The position numbers and the translations under genes are program-made. Below are positions 1 through 5,974 of a stretch of 8,226 nucleotides of DNA, piece after piece (within the stretch, counting starts at the first letter, position 1; the number at the start of each line of letters is the position of its first letter). This DNA comes from Methanobacterium sp. (GTDB lineage: Archaea > Methanobacteriota > Methanobacteria > Methanobacteriales > Methanobacteriaceae): assembly GCA_003162655.1 (NCBI GenBank), contig PMMY01000161.1, forward strand, positions 11,647 through 19,872, read 5' to 3'. Under the pieces are notes generated by a model. The model did no database searches and was not told where the DNA came from. It saw only the letters and a program-made list of their open reading frames with translations.

Positions 1-1115
1 ATTTTGAGTATATCTCTTCTTCCAGAGGCATATTCCATTTTTTTCAGTTCTTGATTGGTTTCGTCCCGCAGTTTCTTATACTTACGAACTTCTTTGTTGA
101 TTTTGTCACGTTCATCACGGTACTTGAGAGCCTTGTCCAGATTTTCTTTTATGCTGGCGTTTAACTCGTCCCTCACCTTTTTGAATTCACGTGCATTTTC
201 ATTTAAGTTGTCACGTTCTTTTGTAAGTACTTTAAGTCTCTTTTCAAGTTCTTTTTTGTTTGAAAGTAATTCGGAAAAGCTTTTTCCAGCATCAGGATTT
301 GGTTCAACTTTTACATCTGGAGATGATTTTTTAGCTGATGGTTCTTCTTTGTCTGTTTTTTCCTTTGCAGGTTCCTCAGATTCTTCTACTGGGGTTTCTT
401 CTTTATTTGGTTCTGCTATTGGTTCTTCGGGTGTTGTCTCTTCTTTTTCATCGGGAGCTGCTTCATCAGAGGATTTATCTTTTTCTTCCTTTTCAGTAAA
501 TACGTTAAGAATTTCTCTTAAATCCTTTTTTTCAATAACAACATCCGCTTTTTCTTTTAAAACTGGTTTTGCATTGAATGCTATTCCTAAACCTGCTTCT
601 TCAAGCATTGATACATCGTTTGCACCGTCTCCTACTGCTGCAGATTCTTCTGCTTTTACTTTTTCCATTTCCATTATCTCCTTCAGGATTTCCGCCTTCG
701 AGCCTGTAACTAATGGACCGCTGACTTCTCCTGTCAATTTTCCTTTTTCCTCATGGAGAACATTTGAAAATGCGTAATCCAAACCTAGATCGTCTTTCAT
801 CCGGTTGGCGATGATTTCAAAACTACCGGTTATGGTTGCAATTTTATATCCTCTTTTTTTGAGTTCTGCAATAGTTTCTTCAGCCCCTTCCATAAGGGGA
901 ATTTTTGAAACGACTTCCTTAATATTTTCAACTGAAGCACCCTTAAGGAGTGCCGTCCTTTTTTTAAGGGCAGTTTCAAAATCTAGATCGCCTTCCATTG
1001 CTTTTTTAGTTAATTCTGAAATTTCAGATTCAACGTCCATTAATTTGCCAATTTCATCTATGGCTTCTCCATCAATAAGTACGTTATCAAGATCAAATGC
1101 TATGAGTTTAATCAA
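1..1115 (-). CDS. serB: Phosphoserine phosphatase (HAD family) with acidic linker and C-terminal coiled coil; partial, 3' end outside window
   Basis: Hydrolyses O-phospho-L-serine to serine, the last step of serine synthesis, in the cytosol. I see 371 codons with no stop before the window edge. Residues 1-210 carry the HAD motifs: D8-L-D10 (nucleophile and acid/base), T96-G97-S98, K140, and GDGAND at 162-167 (D163, N166, D167). E17, F46 and R53 sit where the Methanocaldococcus jannaschii enzyme binds phosphoserine (E20, F49, R56, from memory), so the domain looks active. Residues about 212-275 are a Glu/Pro/Lys/Ser-rich linker. From about 280 the chain is a charged coiled coil, unlike the classical enzyme of about 211 residues. 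The TTG start at 1115 is forced: an in-frame stop lies at 1130-1128, no other start lies between, and the next Met (residue 26) is past the DxD motif. The gene follows TBP by 34 bp on the same strand, so cotranscription is likely. Confidence 0.92.
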   Translation of the reverse strand, partial: MIKLIAFDLDNVLIDGEAIDEIGKLMDVESEISELTKKAMEGDLDFETALKKRTALLKGASVENIKEVVSKIPLMEGAEETIAELKKRGYKIATITGSFEIIANRMKDDLGLDYAFSNVLHEEKGKLTGEVSGPLVTGSKAEILKEIMEMEKVKAEESAAVGDGANDVSMLEEAGLGIAFNAKPVLKEKADVVIEKKDLREILNVFTEKEEKDKSSDEAAPDEKEETTPEEPIAEPNKEETPVEESEEPAKEKTDKEEPSAKKSSPDVKVEPNPDAGKSFSELLSNKKELEKRLKVLTKERDNLNENAREFKKVRDELNASIKENLDKALKYRDERDKINKEVRKYKKLRDETNQELKKMEYASGRRDILK

Positions 1116-1117
1116 AA

Positions 1118-1124
1118 GATCACC
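1118..1124 (-). promoter_or_regulatory. Ribosome binding site of serB deciding a TTG start
   Basis: On the minus strand this reads GGTGATC, followed by TT and the TTG start. It is a seven-base match to the complement of the archaeal 16S rRNA tail (…GATCACCTCCT). The site supports TTG at 1115, the only start that keeps the catalytic DLD motif. Confidence 0.8.
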
Positions 1125-1149
1125 GAGTTAAATCGAGTAAAGATTAAAA

Positions 1150-1695
<546 letters not shown>

Positions 1696-1700
1696 TAAAT

Positions 1701-1707
1701 TTCCTCC
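1701..1707 (-). promoter_or_regulatory. Ribosome binding site of tbp
   Basis: The minus strand reads GGAGGAA, 5 nt before the ATG at 1695. It is a strong Shine-Dalgarno match and supports the chosen start. Confidence 0.75.
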
Positions 1708-1772
1708 AGATGTATTTAATTTATAATCAGAATTTAGTTTAATATTCTATAAATTGTTAATTACTAATTCAA

Positions 1773-1783
1773 CTTATATAAAG
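1773..1783 (-). promoter_or_regulatory. Probable TATA box of the tbp-serB unit
   Basis: The minus strand reads CTTTATATAAG, containing the methanogen-type TTTATATA element (1782-1775). A start site about 25 nt downstream would fall near 1745-1750, giving a leader of about 50 nt that includes the GGAGGAA site. The core TTATATAA (1774-1781) is a perfect palindrome, so orientation rests on the flanks and the downstream gene. No start site has been mapped. Confidence 0.55.
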
Positions 1784-2061
1784 ATGCTTTTTTTACCACC
1801 TTTTTATATACTTATATATAGTTTTCAATACTTTTAAATCAAATTTTTGATCTAGTAATTTAAGGATATTTAATAGAGACGGTCTCAACTGATTCAACAA
1901 CAGAATTATGATGGAAAACTTGCATTATCAAGTTATAAATTGAAATTTTTGAATTAAGTTCTTATTTATTAAAATTATACTATCATACGTTTAATGTGGT
2001 CTAATTGTAGGTGAGCCTTCATGTTAATAATAAATAAATGTAAATAAAAATAAGTGTATGG

Positions 2062-2079
2062 TTAATATAATTAATATAA
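2062..2079 (+). promoter_or_regulatory. Tandem TATA-like element upstream of the 2141 gene
   Basis: TTAATATAA occurs twice in direct tandem (2062-2070, 2071-2079). Placed about 60-80 bp before the ATG, it could set transcription near 2100 and leave a leader of about 40 nt. The AT-rich background makes this tentative. Confidence 0.4.
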
Positions 2080-2140
2080 TTAGCTTTTATGATGGAGTAT
2101 ATCCATTCTAATACCTGTAGTTAAAGAAGGGGGAAATCTT

Positions 2141-2551
2141 ATGCTTGGCCCTAAAAAGTATCGTAAGCAACTATTGGAATTGGGCATTGAGGGTATGGAA
2201 ATAGATGTTTCTAGCATTGATGTTGCTATGGATACATTAAATCAGTTAAATGATATGGAAAAAATTTTAAAAAAAATCAGATTAAATGTCCGGGCAGATA
2301 TAAGAAAGATCAGACTGGACTATGTAACTAAATTGAAAGCAGTTGATCAGTCCGCCAACATTAAAAAGGGCATATTATCCAGGAAGAAATCGGTTTCTAG
2401 TATCACAGAAGAAAAGAAAAAAATAACACGAGAAAGAAATCTTACTATAGCAACCTACGATGTTGTTGAGAACACCATAGATGATTACCTGGATCAGATA
2501 GATAATTCGAAATACTATATTAAGAATTCAATCCAGCGGAGGGTTGGTTAA
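2141..2551 (+). CDS. Unrecognised basic, helical (coiled-coil) protein
   Basis: I do not recognise this 136-residue family. It is rich in Lys/Arg, lacks cysteine, and has no signal peptide or membrane segment, so it should be cytosolic. Residues about 30-70 look helical with regularly spaced hydrophobics (L33, L36, I42, I46, V50, I54, I57). A second charged helical stretch covers about 85-125, with a Lys/Arg-rich patch at 81-99 (RKK at 81-83, KKK at 92-94). No metal or catalytic motif is evident. The ATG follows a G-run (GGGGG, 2129-2133) that only loosely matches a Shine-Dalgarno site, with a tandem TATA-like repeat further upstream. The CYTH gene starts 59 bp after its stop on the same strand, so cotranscription is possible. 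Length, codon use like its neighbours and a plausible leader support a real gene; the function is unknown. Confidence 0.8.
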   Translation: MLGPKKYRKQLLELGIEGMEIDVSSIDVAMDTLNQLNDMEKILKKIRLNVRADIRKIRLDYVTKLKAVDQSANIKKGILSRKKSVSSITEEKKKITRERNLTIATYDVVENTIDDYLDQIDNSKYYIKNSIQRRVG

Positions 2552-2601
2552 TCTAATTAATACTTATTTTATTGGCCAAGTAATTATTATCGAGTTGTGG
2601 G

Positions 2602-2605
2602 GGAG
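2602..2605 (+). promoter_or_regulatory. Ribosome binding site deciding the TTG start of the CYTH gene
   Basis: GGAG inside a G-rich run, 5 nt before TTG at 2611. The next in-frame Met is residue 34, past the essential ExExK motif, so TTG is needed. An in-frame stop at 2581-2583 closes the frame upstream. Confidence 0.6.
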
Positions 2606-2610
2606 CTTAT

Positions 2611-3150
2611 TTGATAGAAGTTGAAGTCAAGGCAAGTGTAAAGGATTTTATTGTCGTTAGGGAAAAATTGAAGAAGATAGGTGCTGTTAAAATAAAAAAA
2701 GAGCATCAAATGGATGCATATTACAATGCTCCTCACAAAGACTTTGGTGAGACAGATGAAGCCCTAAGGATAAGGGAAATTCCAGAAGATGGAGAAAAAA
2801 GGATCATTCTCACATATAAAGGTGCTAAACTTGATAATGTGAGTAAAACACGTAATGAGATTGAGGTTGATGTATCAGATGCTGAAAATACTGCATTAAT
2901 CCTAGAGAACCTAGGGTTTAGAAGGGCTGCCACAGTAAAAAAAGACAGGGATATCTACCACCTTGATAAGTTTATAGTAACCCTCGACACAGTTTACGAT
3001 GTTGGAAACTTTGTTGAAATAGAAACAGAAGCTCATGAAGATGACGATACAAGCGAATCTATTGAGAGAATATTCAACATATACAAGAAGTTGGGTATTG
3101 AGGAAGGTTTTGAGAGAAGATCCTACTTGGAACTTATGGCAATAGGTTAA
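2611..3150 (+). CDS. cyaB: CYTH-domain protein, CyaB-like (class IV adenylate cyclase or triphosphatase family)
   Basis: CYTH enzymes form a beta-tunnel that binds a triphosphate through Arg/Lys and a divalent metal through Glu/Asp. The 179-residue chain starts with the defining ExExK signature (E3, E5, K7). Further family-like residues follow: the QMDAYY stretch (33-38), R53 and R55 in LRIRE, K70 in TYKG, R81/E83/E85 in TRNEIEV, K111/R113, D126, and E136/E138 in NFVEIE, ending in a SYLEL tail. Archaeal members are usually annotated class IV adenylyl cyclase. Related proteins are thiamine-triphosphatases or tripolyphosphatases, so the substrate cannot be settled from sequence; the gene symbol reflects family similarity only. 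It starts with TTG and follows the helical protein at 2141-2551 by 59 bp. A T-rich stretch (3207-3221) downstream may end the transcript. Confidence 0.85.
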   Translation: MIEVEVKASVKDFIVVREKLKKIGAVKIKKEHQMDAYYNAPHKDFGETDEALRIREIPEDGEKRIILTYKGAKLDNVSKTRNEIEVDVSDAENTALILENLGFRRAATVKKDRDIYHLDKFIVTLDTVYDVGNFVEIETEAHEDDDTSESIERIFNIYKKLGIEEGFERRSYLELMAIG

Positions 3151-3206
3151 AAATTCACCATTGAATCTTCATTGAATAAGAGAAAGGATTATTAAATCAT
3201 CTTTAG

Positions 3207-3221
3207 TTTTTCCCCATTTTT
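3207..3221 (+). terminator. Possible U-tract terminator after the CYTH gene
   Basis: Two TTTTT runs (3207-3211 and 3217-3221) are separated by CCCCA, 57 bp after the CYTH stop codon. Archaeal RNA polymerase often stops at such U-rich tracts without a hairpin. In AT-rich intergenic DNA this is only suggestive. Confidence 0.35.
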
Positions 3222-3274
3222 GATAAATTTAATTGAAGAAATTCAGAATAATTTAAATTTAAAGGAAAAGTAAA

Positions 3275-3285
3275 TGTATATAAAC
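3275..3285 (+). promoter_or_regulatory. TATA-like element, possible distal promoter for the aksA leader
   Basis: TGTATATAAAC resembles the methanogen TATA consensus. A start site about 25 nt downstream (near 3305-3310) would lie just before the 3317 mini-ORF and give aksA a leader of about 170 nt. Confidence 0.4.
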
Positions 3286-3368
3286 ATATTGATCTAAAAG
3301 ATTTAACTAATATTCAATGACAATAACAAATAAAAGAATTAATAGAATGAAAATACTCACAATCAAAT

Positions 3369-3390
3369 AGGAATAAATAAATTAATTCCT
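3369..3390 (+). repeat. 22-bp near-palindrome in the aksA leader
   Basis: The arms AGGAAT (3369-3374) and ATTCCT (3385-3390) are perfect inverted repeats. Three further pairs form inside them after one A-A mismatch, giving 10-base arms around a 2-base centre. It overlaps the stop codon of the 3317-3370 mini-ORF. It may be an operator or an RNA hairpin. Confidence 0.45.
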
Positions 3391-3469
3391 CACAAAGATA
3401 AGTAGAAAATCACAATATTTTCTTAAAATTTGTATTTAAAATTATCTATTATTTTAGATGAAAAAAATT

Positions 3470-3474
3470 AGGTG
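3470..3474 (+). promoter_or_regulatory. Ribosome binding site deciding the TTG start of aksA
   Basis: AGGTG, 8 nt before TTG at 3483. The first internal Met is residue 111, long after the LRDGEQ active-site motif, so TTG is required. An ATG at 3458 lies in another frame and opens only a 16-codon ORF. Confidence 0.65.
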
Positions 3475-3482
3475 GGAATCTG

Positions 3483-4658
3483 TTGAAATACTTTGTAAGC
3501 CCTTTTAATAAAAAAGCAAATTTAAAGTTTCCAGAGAAGATAACAGTATACGATACAACACTAAGAGATGGTGAACAAACTCCTGGTGTTTGTTTGAGAA
3601 CTCCTGAAAAACTTAAAATTGCAAAAAAGCTTGATGAAATTGGAATTCATCAGATTGAAGCAGGATTTCCAGTTGTATCTCATGAAGAAGAGAGATCAGT
3701 TAGAGCTATAGTTAAAGAAGATTTAAACGCTCAAATACTTGTTTTGTCACGTACCAAAAAGTCAGATATTGATACTGCCATTGACTGCGATGTCGATGGA
3801 ATAATAACCTTTATGGCAACCTCAGATCTCCATCTTAAACACAAGATAAAGATGACCAGGGATGAGATACTAAACGTGTGTATGAACTCAATTGAACACG
3901 CCAAGGATCACGGACTATTTGTTGCATTTTCTGCAGAAGATGCTACAAGAACGGATTTAGATTTCCTGAAACAGATATACAAAAAAGCTGATAAGTTTGG
4001 TGTGGACAGGGTACACATAGCAGATACAGTAGGGGCTATAAGCCCGTACGGAATGGACTATCTTGTAAGAGAACTTAGATCTGATATTAATGCCGAAATT
4101 GCACTTCATTGTCACAACGACTTCGGAATGGCGCTTTCAAATTCGATAGCTGGATTATTGGCTGGTGCCAATGCAGTTTCAACAACGGTTAATGGAATAG
4201 GTGAAAGAGCGGGTAACTGTTCACTTGAAGAACTGATAATGTCACTGAAGATTATATATGATGTTGATCTGGACTTTGACATCAGCAAATTCTATGAACT
4301 ATCAAAACTGGTTGAATCACTCACTAATATGAAAATACCCGATAACAAACCCATAGTAGGTAAAAACATATTCCGACATGAATCAGGAATACATGTAGAC
4401 GCTGTTATCGAGGAACCATTAACCTACGAACCATTTTTACCCGAATTAGTAGGACAAAAGAGAAGAATAGTTCTTGGAAAACACTCGGGATGCAGGGCAG
4501 TCAGAGCAAAACTGAATGAATGTGGAATAGATGTTACAAAGGATGAACTCTGTAAGATAGTTGAGCAAGTTAAAAGCAAGAGAGAAGAGGGCAAATACAT
4601 AAACGACGAACTTTTCAACAGCATTGTTAGATCCGTTAGAGGGCCATTTGAACTTTAA
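3483..4658 (+). CDS. aksA: Homocitrate synthase family (AksA), coenzyme B biosynthesis
   Basis: AksA condenses 2-oxoglutarate with acetyl-CoA to (R)-homocitrate. It repeats this with 2-oxoadipate and 2-oxopimelate, elongating the chain to 2-oxosuberate for the mercaptoheptanoyl arm of coenzyme B. The 391-residue chain is a DRE-TIM enzyme: LRDGEQ at 27-32 (R28, metal ligand D29), then the HxH metal motif in LHCHNDFG at 208-215 (H209, H211). GIGERAGN follows at 238-245, FRHESGIH at 297-304 and LGKHSG at 331-336. It is shorter than 2-isopropylmalate synthase (about 500 residues) and lacks room for the full leucine-binding C-terminal domain, which favours AksA over LeuA. The homoaconitase gene next door supports this. 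Citramalate synthase is the main alternative. It starts with TTG behind an AGGTG site. A 69-bp gap separates it from hacA, so the two may share a transcript or hacA may have its own promoter. Confidence 0.9.
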   Translation: MKYFVSPFNKKANLKFPEKITVYDTTLRDGEQTPGVCLRTPEKLKIAKKLDEIGIHQIEAGFPVVSHEEERSVRAIVKEDLNAQILVLSRTKKSDIDTAIDCDVDGIITFMATSDLHLKHKIKMTRDEILNVCMNSIEHAKDHGLFVAFSAEDATRTDLDFLKQIYKKADKFGVDRVHIADTVGAISPYGMDYLVRELRSDINAEIALHCHNDFGMALSNSIAGLLAGANAVSTTVNGIGERAGNCSLEELIMSLKIIYDVDLDFDISKFYELSKLVESLTNMKIPDNKPIVGKNIFRHESGIHVDAVIEEPLTYEPFLPELVGQKRRIVLGKHSGCRAVRAKLNECGIDVTKDELCKIVEQVKSKREEGKYINDELFNSIVRSVRGPFEL

Positions 4659-4698
4659 ATAGTTAATATTTTACATGTTTACCAAATTTAAGGGTGGG

Positions 4699-4711
4699 TT
4701 TTTAAATAATT
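4699..4711 (+). promoter_or_regulatory. TATA-like/T-rich element between aksA and hacA
   Basis: TTTTTAAATAATT could be a TATA box for hacA, with a start site near the ATG at 4728 and so a very short or absent leader. The T-run could instead weaken readthrough from aksA. The hacA ribosome binding site is poor (AGGA at 4714-4717, 10 nt before the ATG), which fits a nearly leaderless mRNA. Confidence 0.35.
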
Positions 4712-4727
4712 CTAGGATAAAATCAGC

Positions 4728-5972
4728 ATGAACATAACAGAAAAAATTCTTGCAAGGGCAGCGGGTAAAAATATAGTAAATCCCGGTGAAATCATCGAGG
4801 TTGATGTTGATCTGGCCATGTCCCATGACGGAACATCTCCACCGACTATAAACACCTTTAAAAAGATTTCTGATAAAGTATGGGATCCAGATAAAATTGT
4901 TATAATTTGCGATCACACACTCCCCCCAAATACCATTGGATCAGCAGAATTTCATAAAGTTACTAAGAAATTTGCCAGAGAACAGGGTATAAAAAAGTAT
5001 TTCAGCCATGGTGAAGGGATATGTCACCAGGTACTTCCTGAATACGGACTCATAAAGCCAGGTTCAGTAGTTGTGGGGGCGGATTCGCATACTTGCACAC
5101 ACGGAGCATTTGGAGCATTTGCTACTGGAATGGGTGCAACAGATATGGCATTCGTATTTGCAACGGGTAAAACTTGGTTCAGGGTACCGGAGGCATATAA
5201 AATAACAGTCGAAGGTAAACTTGGGGAATTTGTGACAGCCAAAGATGTAATTCTAAATATAATAGGTAAAATAGGCACCTACGGAGCAACCTATAAAACA
5301 TTGGAATTTAAGGGCAACACAATTGAATCAATGGATGTGTCCGGTCGGATGACCATATGCAACATGGCAATTGAAAGTGGTGCAAAAAATGGTATTATGG
5401 AACCTAACAAGGCAACTTTACAGTATTTGAATGATAGAAACGTTAAATTATTTGAAGTTGTTAAGTCTGATAAAGGCTACTTATATGAAAGGGAATATAA
5501 CTTCCAAGTCGATGATATGGAACCCCAAGTAGCATGTCCACATAACGTGGATAACGTCAGGCCAATCTCAAGTGTTGAGGGTACCACTATAAACCAAGCA
5601 TTCATAGGTTCGTGTACAAATGGTCGTTTAGAAGATTTAATACAGGCAGGAGAAGTTCTTGAGGGAAAAAGGGTTCACGAAGATGTGAGACTCATAATAA
5701 TTCCAGCTTCAGCTGAAATATACAGAAAAGCTCTTCATAATGGACTAATAGACACTTTTATGGATTCTGGAGCAATAATATGCAACCCTGGTTGTGGGCC
5801 ATGTTTAGGAGGTCATATGGGTGTTCTCGGGTCTCAGGAGGTATGCATAGCTACCACGAACCGAAACTTCCTGGGAAGAATGGGAGACCCTGAATCTGAA
5901 GTTTTCCTGGCTAATCCTGCTGTTGTGGCGGCATCAGCTATTTCTGGAGAAATAAAGGATCCTAGAGGTTAA
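4728..5972 (+). CDS. hacA: Homoaconitase large subunit (HacA, LeuC/aconitase family)
   Basis: With a small subunit, HacA isomerises (R)-homocitrate and its longer homologues via homoaconitate to homoisocitrate, the second step of 2-oxoacid elongation towards coenzyme B. The 414-residue chain covers the three N-terminal aconitase domains. The [4Fe-4S] ligands are C296 in GSCTN (295-298) and C356/C359 in CNPGCGPC (352-359). The nucleotide-like signature GADSHTCTHG (117-126) and SHGEGICHQ (93-101) are typical of LeuC/HacA. The swivelling fourth domain is absent, as expected for a two-subunit enzyme; its small-subunit gene (hacB) is not in the window. LeuC (isopropylmalate isomerase) is nearly indistinguishable by motif, so HacA rests mainly on the preceding aksA. 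The stop lies 2 bp before the next gene, and AGAGGT at the end of hacA can serve as that gene's ribosome binding site. Confidence 0.88.
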   Translation: MNITEKILARAAGKNIVNPGEIIEVDVDLAMSHDGTSPPTINTFKKISDKVWDPDKIVIICDHTLPPNTIGSAEFHKVTKKFAREQGIKKYFSHGEGICHQVLPEYGLIKPGSVVVGADSHTCTHGAFGAFATGMGATDMAFVFATGKTWFRVPEAYKITVEGKLGEFVTAKDVILNIIGKIGTYGATYKTLEFKGNTIESMDVSGRMTICNMAIESGAKNGIMEPNKATLQYLNDRNVKLFEVVKSDKGYLYEREYNFQVDDMEPQVACPHNVDNVRPISSVEGTTINQAFIGSCTNGRLEDLIQAGEVLEGKRVHEDVRLIIIPASAEIYRKALHNGLIDTFMDSGAIICNPGCGPCLGGHMGVLGSQEVCIATTNRNFLGRMGDPESEVFLANPAVVAASAISGEIKDPRG

Positions 5973-5974
5973 AA

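Larger units (their letters stand above)
1696..2140. other. 445-bp divergent intergenic region between tbp and the 2141 gene
   Basis: No convincing protein gene is present. From left to right it holds the tbp ribosome binding site and TATA box, and more TATA-like DNA at 1801-1821 (TTTTTATATA followed by CTTATATATAG). A relatively GC-rich stretch starts at 1876: about 35% GC by hand count over 1876-1935, against about 13% in 1801-1860. Inverted repeats there are GAGAC-G-GTCTC (1876-1886) and AACTTG-N6-CAAGTT (1917-1934). An 8-codon mini-ORF with a good ribosome binding site lies at 2021-2047, and a tandem TATA-like repeat at 2062-2079. The middle part could be a small RNA or a control region; this is inference. 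Confidence 0.5.
3151..3482. other. 332-bp AT-rich intergenic/leader region upstream of aksA
   Basis: No gene of ordinary size is present. It contains a direct repeat ATTGAAT (3160-3166, 3171-3177), the T-runs at 3207-3221, and a strong TATA-like element TGTATATAAAC (3275-3285). A 17-codon mini-ORF (3317-3370) follows, then a 22-bp near-palindrome (3369-3390) bracketed by CTCACAA at 3356-3362 and 3389-3395. A second TATA-like stretch (GTATTTAAAATTAT, 3432-3445) and the aksA ribosome binding site complete it. Either a long leader from the first TATA or a short one from the second could serve aksA. Confidence 0.5.

Noticed and set aside
55..777. A 240-residue serine/phenylalanine-rich ORF on the plus strand
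   Set aside because: It is the antisense shadow of the serB acidic linker and coiled coil (GAA/TCT-rich codons). It has low-complexity sequence, no family motif and no ribosome binding site.
805..1131. A 108-residue plus-strand ORF
   Set aside because: It lies fully antisense to the serB catalytic domain, whose HAD motifs are clear.
1696..2140. A tRNA, C/D box RNA or CRISPR repeat in the long intergenic region
   Set aside because: I found no cloverleaf, no paired C and D boxes in the right order, and no regularly spaced repeats.
3369..3390. An NrpR nitrogen-regulator operator in the aksA leader (GGAA…TTCC)
   Set aside because: The half-sites are 12 bp apart, whereas the NrpR operator as I know it is GGAA-N6-TTCC. 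The palindrome is kept only as an unassigned element.
3458..3508. A 16-codon ATG-started ORF overlapping the aksA start
   Set aside because: It has no ribosome binding site, and the AGGTG site inside it is spaced for the aksA TTG. It is probably chance.
3483..4658. 2-isopropylmalate synthase (LeuA) for leucine synthesis
   Set aside because: At 391 residues it lacks the complete leucine-responsive C-terminal domain, and it sits next to a homoaconitase-type gene. AksA fits better, though the families are close.
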